Shown here in pieces: positions 9,071 through 18,252 of a stretch of 52,280 bases of DNA. Every line of letters starts with the position of its first letter. The first letter of the stretch is position 1. Made by a program: the position numbers and the translations under genes. The notes below the pieces were generated by a model. The model was not told the origin of the DNA, did no database searches, and saw nothing but the letters and a program-made list of their open reading frames with translations. This stretch comes from CAJXNP01 sp050305935. Its GTDB lineage: Bacteria > Bacteroidota > Bacteroidia > Cytophagales > Cyclobacteriaceae. The stretch is from contig JBNLGG010000025.1 of the NCBI GenBank assembly GCA_050305935.1, positions 1 to 52,280 on the forward strand, read 5' to 3'.

Positions 9071-9937
9071 TTATTTCTTTTTCCTGGCGGCTTCCAATTG
9101 ATCCCATAGCTCAATTGGTAGCTGTTCCATCATATTAAACTCCCCAGCCCCCTGAAGCCACTCCCCACCGTCTATGGTCACCACCTCGCCATTAATAAAA
9201 CCAGAATAATCAGATACGAGATAGGCGGCAAGATTAGCCAACTCCTGATGCTCTCCAACCCTTCGCAATGGTATTTGCTTTCTAATGTCAAACTTTTCCT
9301 TTAGATCGCCAGGTAATAATCTACTCCATGCACCTTCCGTAGGAAACGGGCCTGGCGCAATGGCATTTGTGCGAATATTATATTTAGCCCACTCCACCGC
9401 AAGCGACCTGGTCATGGCCAGTACCCCCGCCTTTGCACATGCCGATGGAACCACATACCCCGAACCGGTCCAGGCATAAGTGGTCACAACATTTAATACA
9501 GTAGCAGGAATTTTATTCTCAATCCAATATTTCCCAAGAGTCAAAGTGTTATTGATGGTGCCCTTAAGAACGATGTCGATCACCGCATCGAAAGCCCGGT
9601 AGGAAAGGCGCTCCGTGGGACTGATAAAATTGCCCGCCGCATTATTCACCAACACATTGACGTTGCCGAATTTTTCTATTGCACAAGCCAATGTTTCCTC
9701 CACCTGACTGTAATCCCGCACGTCAGCCACGCAGTATTCCACTTTACCCTTTGCACCTTCATTTAATTTCCCGCAAGCTTGTTCAAGCTTATCTTTTGTC
9801 CTTCCTGTTATCAATACCTTGGCACCAAGTTTTAGAAAATAAGTAGCCATGGCATACCCAAGCCCACTACCACCCCCGGTGACGATGATAGATTTGTCAA
9901 TAAGTGCATTTTCTTTTAACATCTCCTTGATTTCCAT
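9071..9937 (-). CDS. SDR oxidoreductase, 2,4-dienoyl-CoA reductase type
   Basis: A short-chain dehydrogenase with the cofactor loop TGGGSGLG near the N terminus, NNAAGN and APGPFPTEG. The usual YxxxK is replaced: the lysine is present in PSACAKAG but the tyrosine position is serine. The surrounding sequence (GSGYVVPSACAKAG, EWAKYNIRTN) resembles the mitochondrial/peroxisomal 2,4-dienoyl-CoA reductase group, which uses NADPH to reduce dienoyl-CoA in oxidation of unsaturated fatty acids. I chose the ATG at 9937 (MEIKEM); an in-frame TTG at 9955 would add six residues. No beta-oxidation neighbours. Confidence 0.82.
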   Translation of the reverse strand: MEIKEMLKENALIDKSIIVTGGGSGLGYAMATYFLKLGAKVLITGRTKDKLEQACGKLNEGAKGKVEYCVADVRDYSQVEETLACAIEKFGNVNVLVNNAAGNFISPTERLSYRAFDAVIDIVLKGTINNTLTLGKYWIENKIPATVLNVVTTYAWTGSGYVVPSACAKAGVLAMTRSLAVEWAKYNIRTNAIAPGPFPTEGAWSRLLPGDLKEKFDIRKQIPLRRVGEHQELANLAAYLVSDYSGFINGEVVTIDGGEWLQGAGEFNMMEQLPIELWDQLEAARKKK

Positions 9938-10113
9938 TGATTTCCGAATTAACAATCTTATTTTTTAGGCTTTTGCAATAAAATATTACAAGAGCGTTAC
10001 TATGGGGAAATTTGCCCATAATTAATTAGTAATTCAAGAAATAAAACTGTTTGTTTGAAGTATCAGTTGATTGTACAATTACAATATTTTTTATCACTTT
10101 TTATTTGATTTGT

Positions 10114-13100
10114 GTGAGTTCTAAAAAGTCTATTCTATTTGCGTTTTTAGCACTTTTTTTATGTGCCTACTCGGGTTTTGCTCAAAAATTCGATCGAATC
10201 ACTTTGGATAGAGGATTATCACAAAGTCACATCAATTGTATAAAACAGGACAAAACCGGATTTATCTGGTTTGGAACGAATGGTGGACTTAACCGCTTTG
10301 ACGGAAGTGAATTCAAAATTTTCTTACATGACATTTACGACTCCACTTCCATTTCAAACAACATCATTAATTGCATCTTCGAAGACAAAAACGGCCTACT
10401 TTGGATAGGTACACAGAACGGATTAAATGTTTATGATCCTACCCGCGACAAATTTGAAATTTTTAAGACCAATGTAAATAACCCAAAAAGCCTCTCCAGT
10501 AATATCATAACCTCTGTTGTTCAGGATACTTTGGGATACTATTGGATCGGTACCAATGGTGGTGGATTAAACCGGTATGACACTTTATCTAAATCGTTTA
10601 CGGTGTATCAATACAACATCCAAAATCCCTACAGTGTCAGCTCAAACCGGATTTCCTCTCTCGCTGTAGACATGTTTGGGTTTATATGGGTAGGTACTTA
10701 TGACGAGGGTGTCAATATGATGGACCCCATTTCGGGAAAATGTTTACGATACGTTAAAAGCGAGGACAACGAAAAGATCATATCTGACAACCAGGTAAAC
10801 ACAATCTATGAAGACAATGACGGTGATTTATGGATAGGTACCGGCAACGGACTGAATAAATTCACTCCACAAAAAAACGGACGAAATTTTGAATCGAGGG
10901 ATTTCGTTTATCAATATCTTTTTGAACCGAAAAGAAATTCAATCGGGGGCAAGTCCATACTTTCTATCTACCAGGGCGCTTCTGGCCTCCTGTGGATAGG
11001 CACGGATAATGGAGGGCTTTCCAGTTTTAACAAAAGCGCCGAATATTTCAAGAATTATCAGTTTGACCCTAATAACCAGAATGGATTATTAGGAAATAAA
11101 ATCACAGCGGTATTAGACGACCGAAGCGAAATATTGTGGATTGGTACCAATGCAGGTATAAATAAAATTGACCGCCAGGGAGAAAGATTTGAATTGCACA
11201 CCAGAAAGCCAGGAAAAGAAAATACATGGAGCAGTAATAATGTGCAAGCCATCTATAAAGAAAATAACGGCATCCTTTGGGTTGGGACTTTTGATGGAGG
11301 ATTAAATAAATACAATCCGTCCACAGGCCAATATACTATCTACCTGGAAGATGACGTCATCGAGGGGGGGATGAGCCTCGAAGAACATCGCAAAATACTT
11401 AACAAAAACCGAAAGAAATCAAGAAGGTATGATGACAAACGGAGCCACTTGAGCAACAATCGGATACTAGCATTGCACCGAGATTTTAGCCGGACTCTGT
11501 GGATAGGTACCGGCGGAGGTGGCCTTAACAAATTAGATGTAGTTAATGGTAAAATTATCGTCTATCGGGCTAAGAAGGAAAACCCTGATAGCCTAAGCAG
11601 CGATGTAATCAATACGATTTTTCAGGACTCCAGCGGCAAACTTTGGATAGGGACTGACGGAGGACTTCATGAATTCGACTACAAAAAGTTTACCCGATAC
11701 GTCCATGATCAAAATGACGTATTGAGTCTTAGCAGTAACAATGTTACATCCATTACAGAGGACAAAGAAGGCAATATCTGGGTTGGAACTTTTGGAGGTG
11801 GTTTAAACAAGTTGGATCGCAAGTCTGGTTTTTTCAAACGATATACTAATCAGGAATTCAATAAAGGAATAAGTAGCAACTCTATCTACTGTCTTTTCCT
11901 GGATGAATCAAGTAGGCTATGGATAGGGACAAATGATGGATTAAACATGCTAAACACCGAAAATGATTCCATCTACCACTACACTATTCACAACAATCTA
12001 CCTTCCAATTTTATCTACGGTATCATAGGCGATGACGAAAACAACCTTTGGATCAGCACTAATAAAGGAATTTCGAAATTTAACATTAAGGAAGAGCTAT
12101 CCAAGAACTACGATCGACTGGATGGACTCCAGGGAAATGAATTTAATCCAGGCGCATTTTACAAAACACGTCGTGGCGAGATGTTATTTGGGGGAATCAA
12201 TGGATTTAATTCCTTCTTCCCCAAGAATATTAAAGATAACAATTACAAACCTGACGTCATCCTTACCGATTTTAAAATATTAGGTGAGCCGGTAAAAATT
12301 GGCACAGAGAAATCTCCTCTGCCAAGACACATTTCAGAGTTAAAAGAAATTCACCTTAGCTACAAGGATAAAGCCATTTCTTTTGAATTCGTGGCTTTAA
12401 ACTATACCAATTCTGAAAAGAACGAATATGCCTATATCCTGGAAGGGTTTGAGAAAAAATGGAATTTTGTAGGCAACAGGCGGTTTGCTAACTATACAAA
12501 CCTTCCCCCAGGGGACTACACCTTCAGGGTCAAAGCATCAAATAATGATGGAATATGGAACGATGAAGGAGTTTCCTTACGGATTTTTATAAGCCCTCCT
12601 TTCTACAAAACCTGGTGGTTTTACCTGTTGGTGTTTGTTTCGATATTAATTGGCGCGTATCTGTTCGTGGTAATCAGGATCAACAATCTGCAAAAAACGA
12701 AAACGCTATTACGTGAAGTCGTCAAGGCCAGAACGAAGCAGCTAAGCGAGGAAAAGGCCAGGGTGGAAAAAGCCCATGCTGAAATCATGTGGCAGAAAAA
12801 TGAAATTGAAAACCAGAAAAACCTGCTGATGAAAAACAACAGGGATCTTCTGGATGCCAAACAACAAATCGATGCTGCCAACGAGGAACTAAAGACGATC
12901 AATTCAAACCTTGAATCAATCGTGCTCGAAAGAACTGAAAAATTACGTGCCGCCTACGAAAACCTAATCAAGGCAAATAATGAATTGGACCTGTTCATTT
13001 ATCGGGCGTCACATGACCTTAAGGGACCAATAGCCAGCTTACTTGGGTTAACAAAAATTGCGAAGCTTGACGACCTGCCGGACAACACGGCCAATTATAT

Positions 13101-13686
13101 TGATAAGATAGAACTGGGTGCGGAACAGCTTAATAACGTTCTTAATAAACTGACAGATATTCATTTCATAAATAAATCCGAACTTGAATTGTCAGATATT
13201 CTGGTAGCTGATTTTATCGATGAAATAGTCAATAAAATCAACCCTTATAAAAAATCACGTTACACCGTGGTCAACAAAATAAAAAAAGGATTGACTATTA
13301 ATGGTGATGAAAAGTTGATACAAATTATTTTCAGCAATATCATCGAAAATGCTCTTACGTTTAAGCAGCCCATTGAAAGCAAGCTAATAATAAAGGAATT
13401 TACAGATGATAAAACGTTAAAGATTGTATTTGAGGATAATGGTATTGGTATCCCAAAAGAGAACCAACATAAAATCTTTGATATGTTTTACCGTGCTTCA
13501 GATCTTTCCGAGGGATCAGGCCTTGGACTATACCTTGTCAAGAAAGCTGCCGAAAAGCTGAATGGTCTTATCTACCTGGAAAGCGAAAGAGGTCAATACT
13601 CAAAATTTACCGTCCAATTTCCAGTAGAATATGTGATCAAAAACTCCCAAAAGAAATCAAACAAGAAAGCCAATATCGCTATCTAG
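10114..13686 (+). CDS. Two-component propeller sensor histidine kinase
   Basis: A Reg_prop/Y_Y_Y sensor kinase of about 1190 residues. I chose the GTG at 10114 because it begins a good signal peptide ending GFAQ; an upstream TTG at 10051 is possible. About a dozen ~45-residue blades with IWIGT/LWIGTxGGL motifs form two periplasmic beta-propellers. Next come a Y_Y_Y domain (about 760-825), one membrane helix (about 833-853), a coiled coil, HisKA SHDLKGPIAS with H967, and HATPase_c with EDNGIGI and GSGLGLYL. It lacks the receiver and AraC domains of the hybrid kinases that use this sensor for polysaccharide uptake. Its 3' end overlaps glgX tail-to-tail by 8 bases. Confidence 0.9.
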   Translation: MSSKKSILFAFLALFLCAYSGFAQKFDRITLDRGLSQSHINCIKQDKTGFIWFGTNGGLNRFDGSEFKIFLHDIYDSTSISNNIINCIFEDKNGLLWIGTQNGLNVYDPTRDKFEIFKTNVNNPKSLSSNIITSVVQDTLGYYWIGTNGGGLNRYDTLSKSFTVYQYNIQNPYSVSSNRISSLAVDMFGFIWVGTYDEGVNMMDPISGKCLRYVKSEDNEKIISDNQVNTIYEDNDGDLWIGTGNGLNKFTPQKNGRNFESRDFVYQYLFEPKRNSIGGKSILSIYQGASGLLWIGTDNGGLSSFNKSAEYFKNYQFDPNNQNGLLGNKITAVLDDRSEILWIGTNAGINKIDRQGERFELHTRKPGKENTWSSNNVQAIYKENNGILWVGTFDGGLNKYNPSTGQYTIYLEDDVIEGGMSLEEHRKILNKNRKKSRRYDDKRSHLSNNRILALHRDFSRTLWIGTGGGGLNKLDVVNGKIIVYRAKKENPDSLSSDVINTIFQDSSGKLWIGTDGGLHEFDYKKFTRYVHDQNDVLSLSSNNVTSITEDKEGNIWVGTFGGGLNKLDRKSGFFKRYTNQEFNKGISSNSIYCLFLDESSRLWIGTNDGLNMLNTENDSIYHYTIHNNLPSNFIYGIIGDDENNLWISTNKGISKFNIKEELSKNYDRLDGLQGNEFNPGAFYKTRRGEMLFGGINGFNSFFPKNIKDNNYKPDVILTDFKILGEPVKIGTEKSPLPRHISELKEIHLSYKDKAISFEFVALNYTNSEKNEYAYILEGFEKKWNFVGNRRFANYTNLPPGDYTFRVKASNNDGIWNDEGVSLRIFISPPFYKTWWFYLLVFVSILIGAYLFVVIRINNLQKTKTLLREVVKARTKQLSEEKARVEKAHAEIMWQKNEIENQKNLLMKNNRDLLDAKQQIDAANEELKTINSNLESIVLERTEKLRAAYENLIKANNELDLFIYRASHDLKGPIASLLGLTKIAKLDDLPDNTANYIDKIELGAEQLNNVLNKLTDIHFINKSELELSDILVADFIDEIVNKINPYKKSRYTVVNKIKKGLTINGDEKLIQIIFSNIIENALTFKQPIESKLIIKEFTDDKTLKIVFEDNGIGIPKENQHKIFDMFYRASDLSEGSGLGLYLVKKAAEKLNGLIYLESERGQYSKFTVQFPVEYVIKNSQKKSNKKANIAI

Positions 13687-15727
13687 CTTCCAGTACGATG
13701 ATTGATCGGTCTCGCACGGACATCGACTTTCCGGTGACTAATTTTGGTTCATTAATGACGTTTTCTTCAAACGTATCAAAAAGCATATACCATTTTCTTT
13801 TGCTTTCCAAAATTGGCAATTCAAATACCAGGTCTTCCCAATAGGCATTAATTATTATATGTATTTTTTCTTCAGAAGAAGGATGTAATAAAGTAAATGC
13901 CAGGGTGTGTGAATTCTTTGACCAATCCGGTTTGTTCCTTTGAACTCCATGCCATGTGATATAGGGATGGTTTGGGTTTTTGTCCGTCCACAAAAGCTTT
14001 TCGATCTTGAAAATTTCTTTTCTCTGGGTGAAATCAATAATCTGCTTTGTAAATCCCAAAAGTTCCCTGTTTTTGTCCACCAAGTCCCAGTCGAACCATG
14101 ACAATTCGTTATCCTGGCAATACGCATTGTTGTTTCCTTTTTGCGTCCTCGCCACTTCATCGCCCATCAATAGCATGGGTGTTCCCTGCGACACAAAAGT
14201 AAGTGTCAGAAAGTTTCTGATTTGCCTCCTTCTTAATTTGTTAATTGCTTCATCAGTAGTATCGCCTTCTATCCCGCAATTCCAGCTATAGTTATCATTT
14301 GCCCCGTCCCTATTGTGCTCACCATTGTCCTCATTATGTTTTTCATTGTAGGAAACAAGGTCATATAGCGTAAATCCATCATGGCACGCGACAAAATGAA
14401 TGCTTCTGTTTGGTTCCCTGTTTGGAGTCTTATAGATATCAGGACTTCCCATTATCCGGCTTGCCAGATCGTAGACATGCCCTTTATCGCCCTTAATGAA
14501 AGAGCGTACCTGATCCCTGTATTTCCCATTCCACTCGGCCCATCGATCACCTATGAAACTTCCTACTTGGTATAATCCTGCAGCATCCCATGCCTCGGCG
14601 ATGATCTTGGTTCCAGCGAGTACTGGGTCAGATTCTATCTCCCACAGGACGGGTGGGTTTTGCAGAGGCTCACCATTTTCATCCCGCGAAAGTACGGAAG
14701 CCAGGTCAAATCGAAATCCGTCGATATGATATTCAGTAACCCAGCTTCGTAAACAATCTCCGATCATTCTTCTCACGATGCTGTGATTTGCGTTGAGCGT
14801 GTTCCCGCAACCAGTGTAGTTTTTATACTTAGATCGGTTTCTTTCAAGAATGTAATAGGCTTTATTTTCAATTCCTTTAAGCGACAAAACAGGCCCTGTA
14901 TGGTCTCCTTCAGCAGTATGATTAAACACCACATCCAGAACAACCTCTATCCCTTCTTTGTGAAAAGCTTTTACCAAATGCCTGAATTCATCACAGGCCC
15001 CTACCGGATCCGACGTACTGCTATATCCAATGTGAGGTGCAAAAAAGGCAATCGGGCTATACCCCCAATAATTTTGCTTTCCTGACATAGCGTCTTGCGG
15101 ATCGAATAGCAAAACCGGCATAAATTCCACACACGTGATACCCAGTGATCTCAAATAGGGTATCTTATCAATCAATCCTAAATAAGTCCCTTTCAGATGT
15201 TCCTCCACACCGGAATTTGGGTGCGCGGTCATTCCCCTCACATGCATCTCATAAATGATGGTGGTAGCATACGGCCGTTTGAGGGGTTGATCATTCTCCC
15301 AGTCAAATGTCGTTGGGTCGATCACCACAGACTTCAGTGCGCAGTCTGTATTATCCCCAGGCGCTATCGCCCGCTCGCGACTGTAATTTTTTAAATTAGC
15401 AACCGACCTGGTATATGGATCCAACAACAGTTTGTCAGAGTCAAACAACAATCCTTCGTTTGGGTTGTTTTCGCCAAACACTTTATAGCCATAGAGTTGT
15501 CCCGGCCCCAGCCCCTCGACAAAGATGTGCCAATAATAAAAAGTTCGGTTTTTCTCAGCACATAAGGAAAATGTCCTGGAGGGTTTAGCATCCCCTTCCT
15601 GATCAAACAACCATAATTCAACATGCTCAGCGTGCTTCGAAAAAAGGCAAAAATTCACTCCCTGAGGGTAGCAGGTAGCGCCCAAGGGATAGGCATTTCC
15701 ATGAGGAATATTAATAAGTTCTATCAT
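13679..15727 (-). CDS. glgX: Glycogen debranching enzyme GlgX
   Basis: A GH13 debranching enzyme (isoamylase/GlgX type, 682 residues) that removes alpha-1,6 branches of phosphorylase-limit glycogen. The N-terminal CBM48-like domain (YPLGATCYPQGVNFCLFS) precedes the TIM barrel. The nucleophile aspartate is in DGFRFDLAS, the acid glutamate in IIAEAWDAAG and the third aspartate in VACHDGFTLYD. NHTAEGDHTGP is a conserved GH13 region. A HAD phosphatase 24 bases upstream is co-directional, so they may form a sugar-phosphate unit. No other glg genes are in the window. Confidence 0.94.
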   Translation of the reverse strand: MIELINIPHGNAYPLGATCYPQGVNFCLFSKHAEHVELWLFDQEGDAKPSRTFSLCAEKNRTFYYWHIFVEGLGPGQLYGYKVFGENNPNEGLLFDSDKLLLDPYTRSVANLKNYSRERAIAPGDNTDCALKSVVIDPTTFDWENDQPLKRPYATTIIYEMHVRGMTAHPNSGVEEHLKGTYLGLIDKIPYLRSLGITCVEFMPVLLFDPQDAMSGKQNYWGYSPIAFFAPHIGYSSTSDPVGACDEFRHLVKAFHKEGIEVVLDVVFNHTAEGDHTGPVLSLKGIENKAYYILERNRSKYKNYTGCGNTLNANHSIVRRMIGDCLRSWVTEYHIDGFRFDLASVLSRDENGEPLQNPPVLWEIESDPVLAGTKIIAEAWDAAGLYQVGSFIGDRWAEWNGKYRDQVRSFIKGDKGHVYDLASRIMGSPDIYKTPNREPNRSIHFVACHDGFTLYDLVSYNEKHNEDNGEHNRDGANDNYSWNCGIEGDTTDEAINKLRRRQIRNFLTLTFVSQGTPMLLMGDEVARTQKGNNNAYCQDNELSWFDWDLVDKNRELLGFTKQIIDFTQRKEIFKIEKLLWTDKNPNHPYITWHGVQRNKPDWSKNSHTLAFTLLHPSSEEKIHIIINAYWEDLVFELPILESKRKWYMLFDTFEENVINEPKLVTGKSMSVRDRSIIVLEAR

Positions 15728-15751
15728 ACGGTTGTTTTGGCAGCATAAACA

Positions 15752-16348
15752 CTATAAATATTTTCTTACATCGATTACACCCATTCCAGCCTCCTTCGCC
15801 GCGATCACTCCAGGGTCACCATCTTCAAATACCACACAATCCTTAGCCGGTACCTTCATCAATTCAGCACATTTCAAAAACGTATCAGGGGCTGGCTTGC
15901 CATGCTTTACATCATCCTTCGTCACGAGTACCTCAAAATAGGAATCTAAATCTAATAAATCTAATATCTCCTCAGAATGTGACTTGGGACTTCCTGTTCC
16001 AATTGATAGGGGTATTTTTTTGTAAAACTGATGAACGACTTCCAAAACAATCGGAATAGTTGTCACTCTGTGCATATTTTTTCGGTATGCTTCTTCCTTC
16101 AACTTGCTGTGGTAAATTGGGTCGAAATCAGTATCAAACTCTTTATTGATCAATTCAAAAATCTTGTCAGAGGGAACTCCCGCATACCCATAAAAAATTT
16201 CGTCTGTAAATTCGAAGCCTTTTAAAGCGCATATTTCCTGCCAGGCAATTTTATGAACAGGCATAGAATCGATCAGGGTTCCGTCTAAATCGAAGATTAA
16301 ACCCTTTGCGCCGGGAAACAGTTCATTGATTTTATCGTTCAGAATCAT
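15752..16348 (-). CDS. HAD-superfamily phosphatase (beta-phosphoglucomutase-like)
   Basis: A 198-residue HAD protein with motif I DLDGTLIDS (D20, D22), motif II GTGSPKS, the lysine in KHGKPAPDTF and motif III FEDGDPGVIAAKEAG. The helical cap insert places it with sugar-phosphate phosphatases and beta-phosphoglucomutases. Substrate cannot be told from sequence; the glgX neighbour suggests a hexose phosphate. Its start is about 30 bases from a terminator that separates it from rplY. Confidence 0.88.
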   Translation of the reverse strand: MILNDKINELFPGAKGLIFDLDGTLIDSMPVHKIAWQEICALKGFEFTDEIFYGYAGVPSDKIFELINKEFDTDFDPIYHSKLKEEAYRKNMHRVTTIPIVLEVVHQFYKKIPLSIGTGSPKSHSEEILDLLDLDSYFEVLVTKDDVKHGKPAPDTFLKCAELMKVPAKDCVVFEDGDPGVIAAKEAGMGVIDVRKYL

Positions 16349-16374
16349 TTCATATCTGTTGCTTGTGTTGAACG

Positions 16375-16405
16375 AAAAAAGGCCGGATATTACCGGCCTT
16401 TTATT
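16375..16405 (-). terminator. Intrinsic terminator after prs-rplY
   Basis: Perfect stem GGCCGG/CCGGCC with a six-base loop. On the minus strand a T run follows, so it ends the prs-rplY transcript 20 bases past the rplY stop. A-rich flanks mean it could also work weakly on the plus strand. Confidence 0.85.
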
Positions 16406-16425
16406 CTATGAATTGCAATTCGATT

Positions 16426-17067
16426 TTATTCTGAAGCTTCTTCTTTTTCAGCTTCTGATGCATCACCTCCTTCGGCCTCAACTCCTGCTTCCTCTTCTTC
16501 GATAGCGTCTCCTACGCCACGTAGAGCTCTTGGTATCGCTATCGTTGCCAGAGATACTAATTTACTGTTCAGGATTTCAAAGTTTTCCTCCTTGATATCA
16601 GCCACTTTAATCGACTTTCCAAGTCTTAAACCTTGAATTGAGACCACAATCTCATCTGGCATATTAGCTGGTAAAGCCCTCAGAGTAACCTTTCTTAACT
16701 TTTGCACCAACTTACCACCAGCCTGGATACCGGGAGATTTTCCTGTAAACTTAACAGGGATGTCCATCTTAATTGGCTTGTCATCAAAAAGCTGGATAAA
16801 GTCTGCGTGAAGGATCATTTCACTAACCGGATGAAAATGAACATCCTGAAGGATGGCATTGTAAATTTCACCCTCGATATTTAGCTTGACAAAAGCAACT
16901 TCAGGAGAATACACGATTTCCTTGAAAAGATACATTGGCGAATAAAAATGGATCTGTTCTTTTCCACCGTACAATACGCAGGGTGCGTTTCCTTCCGCCC
17001 TTAATTGCTTAGAATTGGATTTTCCGAGATTTGCTCTTTTATACCCTATAACCTCTACTGTTTTCAT
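16426..17067 (-). CDS. rplY: 50S ribosomal protein bL25 (CTC/TL5 form)
   Basis: Binds 5S rRNA in the large subunit. Length 213 residues matches the long CTC form with two domains: the 5S-binding L25 domain at the N terminus (VIGYKRANLGKSNSKQLR, with CVLYGG) and a second beta domain. The end is a low-complexity acidic tail rich in E, A and G, common in bL25 of Bacteroidota. It follows prs with a gap of 5 bases, a gene pair conserved in many bacteria. Confidence 0.95.
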   Translation of the reverse strand: MKTVEVIGYKRANLGKSNSKQLRAEGNAPCVLYGGKEQIHFYSPMYLFKEIVYSPEVAFVKLNIEGEIYNAILQDVHFHPVSEMILHADFIQLFDDKPIKMDIPVKFTGKSPGIQAGGKLVQKLRKVTLRALPANMPDEIVVSIQGLRLGKSIKVADIKEENFEILNSKLVSLATIAIPRALRGVGDAIEEEEAGVEAEGGDASEAEKEEASE

Positions 17068-17072
17068 TCTAA

Positions 17073-18005
17073 TTAAATTTGTATGAATAATGAATTAATT
17101 GATTCGTGTTTATGAGTTTTTCTGATGCAAGTGGCAAACATTTGCGCCACACTCAGTACCTCTATCTTTTCACTTTTTCGCTTTAAGGGGATGGTGTCAG
17201 ACGTCACTAATTTCTCCAGGGCTGATTTTTCAATATTTTCGTAAGCTTTGCCCGAAAGTATCGGGTGGGTGCAAATAGCTCTCACTGATTTCGCCCCTTC
17301 CTGCATAATGATATCGGCTGCCCTTGAAAGCGTTCCGCCTGTATCAATAATATCATCCACCAGAATGACATCTTTTCCTTCCACCGATCCTATGATCCTC
17401 ATGTCGCCAATTTCATTGGGCCGATTTCTGTATTTATCACAGATGACCATTTCGGCATTAAAATGTGAAGCATAGGCCCTTACCCGTTTTGTACCTCCCA
17501 CATCCGGAGATGCAAACAGCAAGTTGCTTACGTCCATTTTCTGAATATAAGGTATAAAAATATAGGACCCATACAAGTGATCAACTGGAATGTCAAAGAA
17601 TCCCTGGATTTGGCCTGCATGCAAGTCGCACGTCATAACCCTATCAGCACCTGCAGCCGTTAAAAGATTAGCCATCAGTTTTGCCGCTATGGCAATTCTT
17701 GGCCGGTCTTTCCTATCCTGCCTGGCATATCCGAAATAGGGAACAACGACGGTAACATACTTGGCACTGGCTCTTTTTGCAGCGTCAATCATTAGCAAGA
17801 GCTCAATGATATTATCTCCCTCGCCAAACATGGACCCGATAAGAAAAATATCATGCCCCCTCACCGACTCCTTGTAAAATGGTACTATTTCCCCATCGCT
17901 AAATTTCTGTATGACCATGGCGCCCAGCGGCTTACCATACTCCAGTGCAATTTTTTCTGCGAGATAGAGAGATTCTGTACTTGAAAATATTTTTACTTTC
18001 GACAT
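17073..18005 (-). CDS. prs: Ribose-phosphate pyrophosphokinase
   Basis: Makes PRPP from ribose-5-phosphate and ATP for nucleotide, histidine and tryptophan synthesis. Class I PRPP synthetase: catalytic flexible-loop region YFGYARQDRKDRPR, metal-binding DLHAGQIQGFF, and PRPP loop LVDDIIDTGGTL. Length about 310. I chose the ATG (MSKVKIF) at 18005; a GTG two codons upstream is also open. Operon with rplY downstream; tRNA-Gln lies just upstream on the same strand with a terminator between. Confidence 0.96.
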   Translation of the reverse strand: MSKVKIFSSTESLYLAEKIALEYGKPLGAMVIQKFSDGEIVPFYKESVRGHDIFLIGSMFGEGDNIIELLLMIDAAKRASAKYVTVVVPYFGYARQDRKDRPRIAIAAKLMANLLTAAGADRVMTCDLHAGQIQGFFDIPVDHLYGSYIFIPYIQKMDVSNLLFASPDVGGTKRVRAYASHFNAEMVICDKYRNRPNEIGDMRIIGSVEGKDVILVDDIIDTGGTLSRAADIIMQEGAKSVRAICTHPILSGKAYENIEKSALEKLVTSDTIPLKRKSEKIEVLSVAQMFATCIRKTHKHESINSLFIQI

Positions 18006-18022
18006 CTCCACAAAGAGGATTT

Positions 18023-18055
18023 AAATAAAAATTCCCGAATTAAAATCCGGGATTT
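18023..18055 (-). terminator. Intrinsic terminator after tRNA-Gln
   Basis: Stem ATCCCG/CGGGAAT with a loop of about 10 bases, followed on the minus strand by a TTTTTATTT run. It sits directly between the tRNA 3' end and the prs start. Confidence 0.6.
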
Positions 18056-18059
18056 AATG

Positions 18060-18132
18060 TTGCCCGACTAGGGCTCGAACCTAGACTCTTCTGAACCAAA
18101 ATCAGACGTGTTGCCAGTTACACCATCGGGCA
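18060..18132 (-). tRNA. trnQ: tRNA-Gln (anticodon TTG)
   Basis: A full cloverleaf on the minus strand. The 7-bp acceptor stem is TGCCCGA/TCGGGCA. The D arm follows. The anticodon stem TCTGA/TCAGA holds the loop TTTTGGT, so the anticodon is TTG, reading CAA/CAG. The T arm is CTAGG-TTCGAGC-CCTAG. The discriminator base is A and the CCA end is not encoded. Confidence 0.95.
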
Positions 18133-18213
18133 TTAATACAAATATCAAGGATGTCAGTGTTGCTTACTTTGAATTCATCAAACCTCAAAAAACACCCTCA
18201 AATTTTGGAGGTA

Positions 18214-18241
18214 CAAAGGTAAAATTAATTTTCTATTTCAA
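18214..18241 (-). promoter_or_regulatory. Candidate promoter for tRNA-Gln
   Basis: On the minus strand TTG (18241-18239) and TACCTTTG (18221-18214) are 17 bases apart, about 80 bases before the tRNA. A short hairpin with a T run also lies just downstream on this strand (about 18182-18213) and could end the flippase operon. Confidence 0.45.
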
Positions 18242-18252
18242 AAAAATATAGT

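Noticed and set aside
10051..10113. N-terminal extension of the propeller kinase from a TTG
   Set aside because: The signal peptide begins cleanly at the GTG at 10114; the extension has no supporting motif.
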